Source: Loigolactobacillus iwatensis (GTDB lineage: Bacteria; Bacillota; Bacilli; Lactobacillales; Lactobacillaceae). From it: a stretch of 64,000 nucleotides of DNA. The notes beneath the pieces are model-generated. The model did not search any database. It had not been told where the DNA came from and saw only the letters and a list, made by a program, of their open reading frames with translations. How positions within the stretch are numbered: the stretch's first letter is position 1; every line of letters starts with the position of its first letter. Positions 46,984 through 56,457 of this stretch are shown one piece after another. The stretch is taken from contig NZ_RHNP01000001.1 in the NCBI RefSeq assembly GCF_003950295.1, forward strand, positions 143,649 through 207,648, given 5' to 3'. The position numbers and the translations under genes were made by a program.

Positions 46984-47652
46984 ATGGTTAAATTTTCTGA
47001 CATTAAAGGTTTTGTTTTCGATCTAGATGGTGTTGTAACGGATACTTCTAAATATCACGCCGAGGCTTGGGGTCAACTAGCTATCAAACTTAACATCGAC
47101 TACCCCGGAATCGGTGACGCGGTTAAAGGTATTGGCCGGATGGATGCCCTTGAATTGATTTTGAAAAAGGGCGGTGTAGAAAATGACTACACCCCTGAAC
47201 AAAAAGAAGCCCTAGCAACTGAAAAAAATACTAATTACGTTCAGCTCATTCAGAATATGACGGCTAAAGATATTTTGCCTGGGATGGCTGATTTTCTCAA
47301 GAGCCTACGGGATAATGGTTACGGCATTGCACTTGCTTCAGCATCACGTAATGCCCCAACAATTTTGGCTAAAATTGGTTTAAGTGACTACTTTACCAAA
47401 ACTGTCGATCCAGCTAACTTGAAAAACGGTAAACCAGATCCAGAAATTTTCATTAAGGGTGCACAATTACTGAACCTTGATCCAAGTCAGTGTATTGGTT
47501 TAGAAGATGCTGTAGCTGGTATTCAAGGAATTAATGCTGCTGGTGAAGTCTCTGTTGGTATTGGCGATCCGCAAATGCTAAACAAGGCGGCTATTAACTT
47601 CGTTGATACCACTCAAGTAACGCTAGATAATATCAAAAAAGCAATGGCTTAA
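46984..47652 (+). CDS. pgmB: Beta-phosphoglucomutase
   Basis: HAD-fold enzyme converting beta-glucose 1-phosphate to glucose 6-phosphate. 222 residues. The catalytic Asp pair is in VFDLDGVVTDT, the cap follows, and LASASRNAP and GLEDAVAGIQGINAAG give the other conserved motifs. ATG at 46984 with AGGAGG 7 bases upstream. It completes phosphorolytic sugar use with the GH65 proteins. Confidence 0.95.
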   Translation: MVKFSDIKGFVFDLDGVVTDTSKYHAEAWGQLAIKLNIDYPGIGDAVKGIGRMDALELILKKGGVENDYTPEQKEALATEKNTNYVQLIQNMTAKDILPGMADFLKSLRDNGYGIALASASRNAPTILAKIGLSDYFTKTVDPANLKNGKPDPEIFIKGAQLLNLDPSQCIGLEDAVAGIQGINAAGEVSVGIGDPQMLNKAAINFVDTTQVTLDNIKKAMA

Positions 47653-47713
47653 AATAAATTCCAAAAAATCATTTTTAACCCAAAACCAATAATTAAACTT
47701 TAAAACACCAAAA

Positions 47714-47744
47714 AAGAGGCCGGGACAAAAAGTCCTGGCCTCTT
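47714..47744 (-). terminator. Terminator of nagE formed by the R1 arm
   Basis: AAGAGGCC(G)GGAC and GTCC(T)GGCCTCTT pair; on the minus strand TTTTTT follows. It is convergent with pgmB. Confidence 0.6.
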
Positions 47745-48004
47745 ATTGTTTTCGAACATTGCTCTAGAACGTGCGCCAAAAGTCTGGGTTTACGTGCCTA
47801 ATGGAAGTGTTTGAAAAAGCGGTCAGATTCTGAGGATTAGCCTAAACAGACGAATTACCTTTGAAAAAGGTGATTTGGCTGTTGTAGCTAACCGCAGGAA
47901 TCTGTTTTTTCAAATACGACTATAGCTAATTCAATAACCATAGTACGGTTATTGGATTAGCTTACGTTACGCAGTAAACCCAAAACCGACTTTTGTCCCA
48001 CTCC
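47714..48004. repeat. R1 repeat with nested R2, second compound copy
   Basis: Same layout as 5415-5851: terminator arm, TAGAACGTGCGCCAAAAGTC, R2 at 47807-47918, then the palindrome CCATAGTACGGTTATTGG and AACCCAAAACCGACTTTTG at the right end. The nested R2 is a shortened copy of 112 bases. Confidence 0.7.
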
Positions 48005-48046
48005 ATTTCCTATCTCTAAAAATTTTTGATGATTACATCTAAGCTA

Positions 48047-50032
48047 CTATTTGACCGTCACTTTAACTACTTCATTATTAGCAGTCACTGAACGATCTAA
48101 TTCAGAAAACTTCATGTAAGCAACACTTGGCATATTAGTGACAATGACAATCATTGTTGACTTTTTACCAGCATCCTTAATGGCTTGCAAATCGGCGTTG
48201 GCCAAAACATCACCATGTTTTACCTTCTGCCCTTGCTTAACTTTAATATCAAATGGTGCACCCTTTAATTCAACAGTATCTAAGCCCATGTGAACCAAGA
48301 CTTCTAGGCCATCTGTTGTTTTAAGTCCAATTGCGTGTTTTGTAGGGAACACTGTAAGTACTTCACCATCAATTGGTGAAACAACTTCGCCATTAACTGG
48401 TTCAATCGCGTAACCATCCCCAAGCATCTTTTGCGCAAAGGTTGGGTCACTAACCTTCTCAATATCTAATAGTTGTCCTTGAGCAACGCTATAAAAAGTA
48501 TCAACAGCGCCTGAATTAATGTTAGGGTCAACTACAGGCTTTGCTGGTGCGGCCGAACTATTAGCAACGTTACTAATTGGTGCCCCTGTTTCAAACAATT
48601 TTGTTAAGGCATCGGCAACGAATTGAACCTCAGTCCCAATAACAATCTGAATATTGGTTTTATCTAACACATTCATCCCAACCGCACCTGCGCCACGAAT
48701 AGCGGCCTTATTTACTTTATCGGTATCCTTTAACTGAAGGCGTAAGCGGGTTGTACAATTCTCAATATCCGTAATATTATCTTTGCCGCCAATAGCAGCG
48801 TAAACTTTTTTAGCTGTAACTGTATATTTATCGTCACTTGAATCAGTAGCAACTTCAATATCTGTATCCGCATCAGTAGTTTCCTCAACGGGTTCACGAC
48901 CAGGAGTCATTAAATTAAATTTCTTAATGGCAAAATCAAAGCCAAAGTAGTAAATAACTGCCATTACTAAACCTTGAACCAGTAACATGTACGGCATATT
49001 AGCAATTGGTAAATGCGAACTCAACACAAAGTCGACTAATCCGGCACTAAACGTAAAGCCGGCCGTCCAATGCATAAAGGCGGCAAAAGCCAATGAGATA
49101 CCAGTGAAAACTGCATGAATAACGTATAATGGCCAAGCAACAAACATAAACGAGAATTCAAGTGGTTCAGTAACGCCGGTAAAAAATGAAGCAAAAGCTC
49201 CTGCCAGCATTAGCGAAGCAGTTTCACGTTTACGTTCTGGACGTGCATTCTTATAAATAGCGTAAGCACCCGCTGGTAAGCCAAACATCATTACTGGGAA
49301 GAAGCCGGCCTGATACATACCGGTGACCCCTTTAACCCCTTCACCAGCCCAGAATTTACCGATATCATTAATACCGGCAACGTTAAACCAGAAAACTGAG
49401 TTCAAAGCCTGATGTAATCCAGTTGGAATCAATAACCGGTTAAAGAAACCGTAAAGTCCGGCACCAACTGCACCCAAACCAACAATAAACTTAGCGAAAG
49501 AAACTAAGGCTTCATATAATGGTGGCCAAACAAATAACAAAACAAGTGAGACAACTAGCATTACCAGTGAAGCAAGAATTGGAACTAAACGTTTCCCACT
49601 AAAAAATGATAATGCCATTGGTAATTTGGTTTCGTGAAAACGATTATATAATGCCGCCGCAACTAACCCTGCAATGATACCGATTAAGACGTTTCCCTTA
49701 ATCGCTGCAAATGCTGGATCAACTGCGGAAAGTTTGATTCCTAACAATGTAGAAACTTGTGCGGGATCTAAAACATAAACTGGAACAATGAAGGCGACCA
49801 AGCCAGCAAGTGCCGAAGCACCATCCTTGTCCTTGGACATTCCTAAAGCAAGCCCAACCGCGAATAAAAGTGCTAGGTTGGTTAAAATTGCGTTACCACC
49901 TGATTGTAAGAATTGTGCTGCTGCCCACTTTTGCGGTAGCCAGTGCCCAATACCAACAAGTAGAGCTGCAGCCGGTAAAACGGCAACGGGTAATTGTAAT
50001 GAACGACCCATTCGTTGAAGATATGCTTTCAT
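48047..50032 (-). CDS. nagE: PTS N-acetylglucosamine/glucose-type transporter, EIICBA
   Basis: Fused permease of the glucose/N-acetylglucosamine PTS family, 661 residues. Domain order: membrane IIC (about 1-360; LVPILASLVMLVVSL, IPTGLHQALNSVFWF, GVTEPLEFSFMFVAWPLYVIH), IIB with the phosphorylated Cys in ITDIENCTTRLRLQL (near residue 425), linker, and IIA with the His in VLVHMGLDTVELKG (near 590). ATG at 50032. The NagE-like IICBA order and the GLHQALN region favour GlcNAc, but glucose or maltose relatives cannot be excluded. A cre-like site overlaps its promoter. Confidence 0.88.
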   Translation of the reverse strand: MKAYLQRMGRSLQLPVAVLPAAALLVGIGHWLPQKWAAAQFLQSGGNAILTNLALLFAVGLALGMSKDKDGASALAGLVAFIVPVYVLDPAQVSTLLGIKLSAVDPAFAAIKGNVLIGIIAGLVAAALYNRFHETKLPMALSFFSGKRLVPILASLVMLVVSLVLLFVWPPLYEALVSFAKFIVGLGAVGAGLYGFFNRLLIPTGLHQALNSVFWFNVAGINDIGKFWAGEGVKGVTGMYQAGFFPVMMFGLPAGAYAIYKNARPERKRETASLMLAGAFASFFTGVTEPLEFSFMFVAWPLYVIHAVFTGISLAFAAFMHWTAGFTFSAGLVDFVLSSHLPIANMPYMLLVQGLVMAVIYYFGFDFAIKKFNLMTPGREPVEETTDADTDIEVATDSSDDKYTVTAKKVYAAIGGKDNITDIENCTTRLRLQLKDTDKVNKAAIRGAGAVGMNVLDKTNIQIVIGTEVQFVADALTKLFETGAPISNVANSSAAPAKPVVDPNINSGAVDTFYSVAQGQLLDIEKVSDPTFAQKMLGDGYAIEPVNGEVVSPIDGEVLTVFPTKHAIGLKTTDGLEVLVHMGLDTVELKGAPFDIKVKQGQKVKHGDVLANADLQAIKDAGKKSTMIVIVTNMPSVAYMKFSELDRSVTANNEVVKVTVK

Positions 50033-50088
50033 ACCTATACCCCTCCTTGGATAATAATTAATAGGTTATGTTAATATAATATACATAG

Positions 50089-50102
50089 TTTAATCGCTTA
50101 CA
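50089..50102 (-). promoter_or_regulatory. cre site in the nagE promoter
   Basis: The minus strand reads TGTAAGCGATTAAA, 13 of 14 matches to TGWAANCGNTNWCA. It sits between a TTGTCT hexamer (complement of 50105-50110) and downstream TATATTATATT, which suits CcpA repression of the promoter. Confidence 0.55.
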
Positions 50103-50499
50103 CAAGACAATTTAATCACATTTCAAGTGGTCTATACCTATGAAAATAAAGCAGTTATCAGCTTATCCTGTGAAAAAAATAATTGGTCTAAATTTTAAAT
50201 TCACAGCACATTATCATTTTAGGTCACCAAAATGATCTTCCGTGGCCAATAGCCTAAGCACGTTTGGAAAGGTGGCCACCTACGTTTACCAGGTCTTCAC
50301 TGTTAACCGTGACCAATTTCTCAGAGTAAAATCCAAACGCTTTTAAAAAATATTTGTTAAAATGAAGGCAGCTGATTACCCGATATAGTTAATATACGTA
50401 AACAAAATCAATATTTTCTATCGGCCAATCCAATTTAAAATCAATGGAATTTTTACAACCCGCACAATAAATCTTAATAAGTTAAGGAAGGCTATTTCT
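50103..50499. other. Divergent region with R2 remnant between nagE and the aldo/keto reductase
   Basis: 50258-50346 carries a diverged R2 with GCACGTTTGGAAAGGTGG and AAATCCAAACGCTTTT as ends. The rest is AT-rich with the AKR ribosome site at its end. Confidence 0.45.
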
Positions 50500-51444
50500 A
50501 TGACAGATAATATGATTACAATTGGTAAATCAGAGGTAACTTCGACGCCGCTGGGTTTAGGTACTAATGCCGTTGGCGGCTACAATTTGTTTCCAGATCT
50601 AAAAGACGATACTGGTCGCAAGATTGTTAGAGCAGGCCTAGATAATGGTATTAAAATGCTAGATACTGCCTTTGCCTATGGTATGGGGCATTCCGAAGAA
50701 TTGATCGGCAATGTTATTCAGGATTATCAACGTGAACAAATTGTCATTGCAACTAAGGCGGCACAAGATATTTCTAGTGGTGAGGTTGTTATCAACAATT
50801 CACCTCAATTCTTAAAGCAAGCCGTTGATGCCAGCCTAGAACGTTTAAAAACTGATTACATCGATATTTTTTACATTCATTTTCCCGATAAGCACACTGA
50901 AAAAGCGGCAGCAGTTAACGCATTAATGGAGATGAAACAGGCCGGAAAAATCCGGGCCGTTGGTGTTTCTAATTTTTCATTGGCACAGATTAAAGCAGCC
51001 AATCAAGATGGCGGCGTTGATGTCGTCGAAAACCAGTTTAGCCTACTACACCGAGATGCCGAAACTGAACTACTGCCCTACTTGCATGAACAAAAAATTT
51101 CGTTTGTTCCTTTCTTTCCGTTGGCCTCAGGTTTATTAACCGGTAAATACTCCCGTAATGTCGTCTTTCCAAAGGATGATATTCGCCACAGTAATCCAGA
51201 TTTTAATGGTCAACGCTTCGACCAAATTTTGGCGCATGTGGCCGAACTTAAACCCTTAGCAGAAACCTATGATGCGACTATTGCACAACTTGTCTTGGCT
51301 TGGTACATCAAAAATCCTAATATTAGTGTCGTTATTCCAGGCGCAAAAAAGCCGGAACAAGTTACCGCAAACGCCAAAGCACTTCAACTAGAATTAGCGG
51401 ATAATGATTATCAAAAAATTGCTACTATCTTTAAAGACTTTTAA
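50500..51444 (+). CDS. Aldo/keto reductase
   Basis: 314-residue (beta/alpha)8-barrel NADPH-dependent oxidoreductase. Catalytic residues: Asp and Tyr in MLDTAFAYGMGHSEE, Lys in VIATKAA, His in IFYIHFPDKHTE; cofactor loop IPGAKKPEQVTANAKAL. ATG at 50500 with AAGGAAGG upstream. Monocistronic with its own terminator. It shares the barrel but little direct similarity with the aldo/keto reductase at 10.5 kb. Substrate unknown. Confidence 0.88.
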   Translation: MTDNMITIGKSEVTSTPLGLGTNAVGGYNLFPDLKDDTGRKIVRAGLDNGIKMLDTAFAYGMGHSEELIGNVIQDYQREQIVIATKAAQDISSGEVVINNSPQFLKQAVDASLERLKTDYIDIFYIHFPDKHTEKAAAVNALMEMKQAGKIRAVGVSNFSLAQIKAANQDGGVDVVENQFSLLHRDAETELLPYLHEQKISFVPFFPLASGLLTGKYSRNVVFPKDDIRHSNPDFNGQRFDQILAHVAELKPLAETYDATIAQLVLAWYIKNPNISVVIPGAKKPEQVTANAKALQLELADNDYQKIATIFKDF

Positions 51445-51462
51445 ATTAGATTGACTATTAAT

Positions 51463-51513
51463 CAAAAGAACACCTGAGTTAGCTTATGCTATGCTAACTT
51501 AGGTGTTCTTTTG
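51463..51513. terminator. Bidirectional terminator between the aldo/keto reductase and Cof phosphatase
   Basis: A 21-base inverted repeat with one G-T pair (CAAAAGAACACCTGAGTTAG and its complement) and a 9-base loop; T-runs on both strands. Confidence 0.85.
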
Positions 51514-51527
51514 CATATTTATTCACA

Positions 51528-52304
51528 TTAAATTAGATTAAAGTGTTTCAAGCCATTTACGATCCCGTTATCCATATTCGAAGTCGTCACATAGGCAGCT
51601 TTATCTTTAATTTCCTGAACGCCATTTTTCATTGCAATTGGTGTATCAACGGCATCAAACATCGGCAAATCATTATAGAAATCACCAAATCCATAAGTTG
51701 GCACATCGGTTAAATTATTGTTAACCAGTAAATTATCAATCCCTGATTTCTTTGATACACCATATTTAACAACGTCGAGTCCGCGTTGATTATTTCGATA
51801 AAAACTAAAGGTCCCTTTAAAATGTTCACGGTAAATATCATCTTGTTTATCTCTTTCAGGTGTAAAAACAAATAACATATTCATTGGTGTTGTTAAGTAT
51901 TGACCAGGATCCACCGTAACCGTCTCTTTTAATTCATTATAGTTTTCCCGGACTAGCCGTGAAGCGTGGTTTACGACAAAACCATTTGGATTATAGTAGG
52001 CCACCGGATAACTTTTTTTGGATGCATACTCGGTGATATCATCAATATCTGATTTCTTTAAGAAATCGGCGTGGACCATCTTTCCATTCACTTGAATGTA
52101 GCTACCATCCGCGCAGACACAGGAATTGATTCCTGAATGTGCCATTGTGTCCTTAATTTCAAAAACACTCCGCCCAGTTGCAATCACGGGTAAAATATTA
52201 TTAACCTTTAGCTGTGCAATTGCCGCCACACTTGCAGGTGTTACATTTTTATCATTATCAAATAAAGTTCCATCTAAATCAAAGAAAACAACTGCCTTAT
52301 ACAT
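51528..52304 (-). CDS. Cof-type HAD-IIB family phosphatase
   Basis: 258 residues. HAD motif I VVFFDLDGTLFDNDKNV, motif II IATGRS, a type IIB cap (about 85-190) and motif IV GFGDFYNDLPMFDAVDTPIAMKN. Family members dephosphorylate sugar phosphates or nucleotides such as FMN or pyridoxal phosphate; target unknown. ATG at 52304 with GGGGG 7 bases upstream. Confidence 0.92.
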   Translation of the reverse strand: MYKAVVFFDLDGTLFDNDKNVTPASVAAIAQLKVNNILPVIATGRSVFEIKDTMAHSGINSCVCADGSYIQVNGKMVHADFLKKSDIDDITEYASKKSYPVAYYNPNGFVVNHASRLVRENYNELKETVTVDPGQYLTTPMNMLFVFTPERDKQDDIYREHFKGTFSFYRNNQRGLDVVKYGVSKKSGIDNLLVNNNLTDVPTYGFGDFYNDLPMFDAVDTPIAMKNGVQEIKDKAAYVTTSNMDNGIVNGLKHFNLI

Positions 52305-52376
52305 AAAAAAGCCCCCATATCTTGGTCTAATTTCAGTATACTACAAATAATAAGACCCAGACATTGATAAGCGCGG

Positions 52377-52546
52377 GTGTATTTGAAAAGTGGCTAGCTT
52401 CTATTCCGCAACTAAGGATTATCACTAGTCTTGCTGGCAATATCCATTGAATTAAGATACGCGGTCCGAATCGCAACCTAAATCACTAATAATCTTGATG
52501 CTACGGACGATTAACCTTTAATTCAAGCAAAGGTAATTTTCAAACA
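52377..52546. repeat. R2 copy F
   Basis: Ends GGTGTATTTGAAAAGTGG and AATTTTCAAACACACC. The interior contains CACTAATAATCTTGATGCTACGGACG, matching copies A and B. Confidence 0.6.
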
Positions 52547-52680
52547 CACCTGATCGCACAATTAAAATTAGTCGTGAATCATTTTATTTTTATCAAAATC
52601 TAATCTTTTAAAAAGACTCTCATTTCGCCTGATTCAGCGTTAGTAGACAGATACCCAATTAAATAAACAAAAAATTTAAG

Positions 52681-52709
52681 TTGACAAATAATGGCTGACG
52701 GTTTAGATT
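52681..52709 (+). promoter_or_regulatory. Promoter of the T-box/brnQ transcript
   Basis: Consensus TTGACA at 52681-52686, 17-base spacer, TAGATT at 52704-52709. It precedes the T-box leader by about 50 bases. Confidence 0.65.
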
Positions 52710-52749
52710 AAAGTCACATTATAGATCAATGAGTAATTTAAACGCTGTG

Positions 52750-53017
52750 ATAAGAAAAGTACATGAAACACACTTACAAAGAGAGCGTCGCTTGGTGAAA
52801 TGACGTGAAGTGGATTTCTTGGAAAATCATCTTTGAGCGATGAATGCGAAATTTGAGCGTTCATTGGGTGCTCCCATTATAGAGCTAGGGTATTTCAAAA
52901 AGAACACTTTTTGCGTACCTGAAAAGGTTATTCGTGTGAGCGAATAACAAACTAAGGTGGTAACACGTTTAAAAACGTCCTTATCTGAAATTAATTTTCG
53001 GATTGGGACGTTTTTTG
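52750..53017 (+). ncRNA. T-box riboswitch leader upstream of brnQ
   Basis: A 270-base leader ends with the T-box core AAGGTGGTAACACG (52954-52967) and an intrinsic terminator AACGTCC...GGGACGTTTTTT (52974-53016), which would be replaced by an antiterminator when uncharged tRNA binds. Upstream are Stem I-like elements including GGTGAAATGACG and AATGCGAAATTTGAGCGTTCATT. I could not settle the specifier codon. Position before brnQ implies a branched-chain amino acid tRNA (Ile, Leu or Val). Confidence 0.85.
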
Positions 53018-53196
53018 TGTCTTTGCCTTCGTTTAAGTATTGGTTACGCGCAAACCAATATCGGCTGGCAATAGATAGTTAGTAGGTCGACCTGCTAATT
53101 ACAACATCAACTCATTGATCATAAGTCATTCTAGAGAATGAGTTTAAAATAGTTGAATTTTATCATTCTCTTAATCATAAAAGGAGCGGTTATATT

Positions 53197-54597
53197 ATGT
53201 TAAATGAAGAACGTAAACTTACAAAACGCGATTATGTTGTTGTCAGTTCCATGCTATTTGCCTTATTCTTTGGTGCCGGCAATTTAATTTTCCCTTTACA
53301 TTTAGGTCAATTGGCTGGCGGTCACTGGGTTACGGCTGCGGTAGGCTTCCTAGTTACTGGTGTTTTATTACCACTTCTTTCCGTGCTTGCAATCAGCATC
53401 ACACGTTCTGAGGGCGTTTATGACATTGGCCGACCACTAGGTACTGTATTCGCCTTGGTCTTCATGGTTCTTATTCACGGTACAATCGGACCCCTTTTTG
53501 GAACACCACGGACAGCCACCGTTTCTTATACAGTTGGTTTGGCCCCACTTGTTCCCGCTAGATTTCAAACATTAGGTTTACTGGTTTTCTCCGCCGTCTT
53601 CTTTGGCTTAGCCTTATTCTTTGCCCTAGAACAAACTAAGATCGTTTCTAACGTTGGTAAATTACTAAACCCACTATTCCTATTATTACTGGCCTTTGTT
53701 TTCTTCTTGGCCTTCAGTAATCCCATGGGCCACGCAGCTACGCAACACGTCACTGCCGCTTATACTTCTGGTGCCTTCACAAACGGCTTTTTGCAGGGCT
53801 ATAACACAATGGACGCTTTAGCCGGCCTAGCATTTGGGGTTACAGTGGTTACTGCTGTTCGTTCTTTAGGTAAAAAGAGTCCTAATGGTATCGCGCTTGT
53901 AACTGCACGTGCTGGTGTCTTTTCAATGGGACTTGAGGCCTTAATCTACGTTGGCCTGATCTTCGTTGGTGCAATGTCACTTGGTAAATTCAAAGTCTCT
54001 GCAAATGGTGGGGTTGCCTTTGATCAAGTCGTGAATCATTATCTAGGTGTAGCTGGTCAGGCTGTTTTGGCCGCCTTAATCACCGTTACTTGTTTAACCA
54101 CTGCCATCGGTTTAGTTGCTGCCTTTGCTCAAGACTTCCATAAACATTTTCCAAAAGTCAGCTACCGTGCTTGGTTAACTTTTACAACTTTGGCTTCTTT
54201 CTTAGTTGCTAACGTCGGCCTCAATCAAATCATCGCTTGGTCAACACCAATGTTGATGTTTCTGTACCCATTAGCAATGGTTTTAATCTTATTATCCGTT
54301 TTCTCGCCATTATTCAAACGCGATTCCGTCGTTTATGCTTTCGTCGTTGTCTTTACCTGTGTTCCCGCCGTTTTCGATATGGTAGCCGCCTTCCCGGCCG
54401 TTGTTAGTCAAAGTAGCTTTGGTAAAGCAATGACGAGTTTCCAACAAGGCTTTTTCCCACTTGCTAAATACGGCATGGACTGGTTAGTACCAGCATTGGT
54501 AGGTGCAGTTTTAGGGCTTGCAGTTCACGCCTATAAGCGCTACGAAGCCCGCTCCAGTGAACACGTCACTAATGTAGCACCACAACAAAATAAATAG
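53197..54597 (+). CDS. brnQ: Branched-chain amino acid transport system II carrier protein BrnQ
   Basis: Cation-coupled importer for leucine, isoleucine and valine, 466 residues with about 12 helices. Diagnostic segments are MLFALFFGAGNLIFPLHLGQLAG, GPLFGTPRTATVSYTVGLAP and QGYNTMDALAGLAFG. ATG at 53197 after AAAAGGAG. Controlled by the T-box leader, so expression rises when the cognate tRNA is uncharged. Confidence 0.95.
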   Translation: MLNEERKLTKRDYVVVSSMLFALFFGAGNLIFPLHLGQLAGGHWVTAAVGFLVTGVLLPLLSVLAISITRSEGVYDIGRPLGTVFALVFMVLIHGTIGPLFGTPRTATVSYTVGLAPLVPARFQTLGLLVFSAVFFGLALFFALEQTKIVSNVGKLLNPLFLLLLAFVFFLAFSNPMGHAATQHVTAAYTSGAFTNGFLQGYNTMDALAGLAFGVTVVTAVRSLGKKSPNGIALVTARAGVFSMGLEALIYVGLIFVGAMSLGKFKVSANGGVAFDQVVNHYLGVAGQAVLAALITVTCLTTAIGLVAAFAQDFHKHFPKVSYRAWLTFTTLASFLVANVGLNQIIAWSTPMLMFLYPLAMVLILLSVFSPLFKRDSVVYAFVVVFTCVPAVFDMVAAFPAVVSQSSFGKAMTSFQQGFFPLAKYGMDWLVPALVGAVLGLAVHAYKRYEARSSEHVTNVAPQQNK

Positions 54598-54716
54598 TGT
54601 TCTTATAAAAAATGTTTGACCGGCGTATAATTTTCGAAATTTACTGCCTGGCACACGCTGTTGTTAAACCGTAGAAAACTAAAGCTGTATCAAAAATTAA
54701 CTTTTACCATAATGAG

Positions 54717-54779
54717 AATCCCTTCGCGATAGACAGACGAAATGATCTAATTCATCTACCAACCATGAAGGGATTTTTC
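54717..54779 (+). terminator. Probable terminator after brnQ
   Basis: AATCCCTTC (54717-54725) pairs with GAAGGGATT (54767-54775) across a 41-base loop, followed by Ts. The long loop lowers confidence. Confidence 0.5.
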
Positions 54780-54852
54780 TGTGGAATCAATACGCCTAAT
54801 CATGAATGATTGTTATACTAAAATTAATCATTTATTTTAAGGAGTGCCGCTC

Positions 54853-55383
54853 ATGTTAAAAATTACGCATCTAGAAAAACAAAAATTTCCGCCACTTGAA
54901 TTCATTGGTCGTTCTTATGATAATCATGATCGGCAAAATGGTACCTTTGATCATTTATGGCAGCAGTGGTTTGCAAATGATTTGTTTGCTCAGCTACGAA
55001 AGGAAAATGATCCTTACAGTGGTGGCAGTGCCTATGGTTTCATAAATGAAAGTAATGGTCGCTTTTCTTATTGGATTGGCGATCTATTTGATATTGGTAC
55101 GCCTATTCCCCAAGGCTTTGAAAGCTTCACTCTAGGACAGGCGAGTGTCGGTGTCGCTTGGGTCAGTGGTCGGACGGATAATAATGAACTGTTTGGTGAT
55201 CGGCCAATGAAAACGGCCTTTGAAGCGCTAAAGGAGGCCAAAATTGCGCAACAAGCCGACTGGGAGCACCTTACTTATTTCTTTGAACGGTACGATGACC
55301 GCCGCTTCGATGTTCACGCCAAAGAAACGATTCTTGATTATGGCTTTTACCTACAAGATCCTGATAGCCCGGTAAATAATTAA
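54853..55383 (+). CDS. GyrI-like/effector-binding domain protein
   Basis: 176 residues from the ATG at 54853 (AAGGAG 8 bases upstream; an in-frame GTG at 54844 is rejected). The fold pattern KFPPLEFIGRSYDNHD and YWIGDLFDIGTPIPQGFESFTL, with VAWVSGRTD and a C-terminal YFFERYDDRRF, resembles stand-alone small-molecule-binding (GyrI/BacA-type) domains. No DNA-binding domain is attached. Monocistronic; ligand unknown. Confidence 0.75.
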   Translation: MLKITHLEKQKFPPLEFIGRSYDNHDRQNGTFDHLWQQWFANDLFAQLRKENDPYSGGSAYGFINESNGRFSYWIGDLFDIGTPIPQGFESFTLGQASVGVAWVSGRTDNNELFGDRPMKTAFEALKEAKIAQQADWEHLTYFFERYDDRRFDVHAKETILDYGFYLQDPDSPVNN

Positions 55384-55743
55384 ACGCTAGAGCTTTATAA
55401 GTTAGTCTAGGGTATGTCTTCAAATTAAAAACGTTCGTTACTTGTAGAAAATTCATCTATTTTTCAAGGTTAGTGACCTATTTTTTTGAATTATCTTATT
55501 AGTGAACACCAAAATTCCAAGAATGAAACTGATTTATCGTTTTTGAAGCCACTCCCTAGTAAAAGCCGATTACCTAGTCCCATTCTTTATTTAATTTTTA
55601 TACTATTTTGGTTGGGAAAAATATAAGTTAAATTTAAACTGGCGCTATTTATTTTAATTAAAGACTTGCAGTAAACTACAAGCAGGTACAAAGTTGGGTG
55701 TAAATTAGAACTATATTTTAAACACTGTGGAGGTTGCTTTACG
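55384..55743. other. Intergenic region before the two-component system
   Basis: AT-rich. A weak hairpin AGGT-TAGTG-ACCT followed by TATTTTTTT near 55468-55490 may end the GyrI-like transcript. A strong GGAGG site precedes the response regulator. I see no gene. Confidence 0.35.
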
Positions 55744-56442
55744 ATGGGTAAGACCGTGTTATTAGTTGAAGATGAAAAGGGATTAGTTGATTCATTAAAA
55801 ACTGAATTTCAATTTGAAAATTATCAGGTTTTGACCGCCTTTGATGGCACCAGTGCTGTTACTATTTTTAATCAAAAACAAGCTGAAATTGATCTGATTA
55901 TTTTGGATTGGATGTTGCCCAAATTAGATGGGCTCGGTGTATTGCGTCGGATTAGACGGGAAAGTGATGTTCCAATCATTATGCTAACCGCACGCGATTA
56001 TACCGGTGATAAGGTTGCTGGGTTAACTAGTGGCGCCGATGACTACGTTACTAAACCGTTCGATACGGAAGAATTATTAGCGCGAATGCAAACCGTGCTC
56101 AGACGGCCGCGACAAATGCAAGCCAAAGAACCAACTTCAATTTACCAGCTTGATGACTTAACTTTAAATATTGATAAACGCCAGGTAATGCGTGGTGAGC
56201 ATAATATTCAACTAACTCAGCGCGAGTTTAGATTGCTATTAGAGATGTTCAAAGATATTGGCAAAACCTTTACCCGTGATGAATTACTTGATTTAGTCTG
56301 GGGCGTTGACTTTGATGGCCAACCAAATATTGTTGATGTTTACATTCGCTACCTGAGAAATAAAATTGATCGTTTTACCGATAAGAAAAAATTAATTCAC
56401 ACCGTCCGTGGTATTGGTTACGCACTATCCGTTAATGATTAA
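55744..56442 (+). CDS. Response regulator, OmpR/PhoB family
   Basis: 232 residues: a receiver domain with acidic pocket VEDE, phospho-acceptor Asp55 in LIILDWMLPKLDG, Thr in IIMLTARD and Lys in VTKPFDTEELLAR; then a winged-helix output domain (about 130-230; LTQREFRLLLEMFKDIGKTFTRDELLDLVWG, IRYLRNKID). ATG after GGAGG. It is followed by its kinase 15 bases later. Confidence 0.95.
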   Translation: MGKTVLLVEDEKGLVDSLKTEFQFENYQVLTAFDGTSAVTIFNQKQAEIDLIILDWMLPKLDGLGVLRRIRRESDVPIIMLTARDYTGDKVAGLTSGADDYVTKPFDTEELLARMQTVLRRPRQMQAKEPTSIYQLDDLTLNIDKRQVMRGEHNIQLTQREFRLLLEMFKDIGKTFTRDELLDLVWGVDFDGQPNIVDVYIRYLRNKIDRFTDKKKLIHTVRGIGYALSVND

Positions 56443-56457
56443 GTGGGAGCTAAGGGT

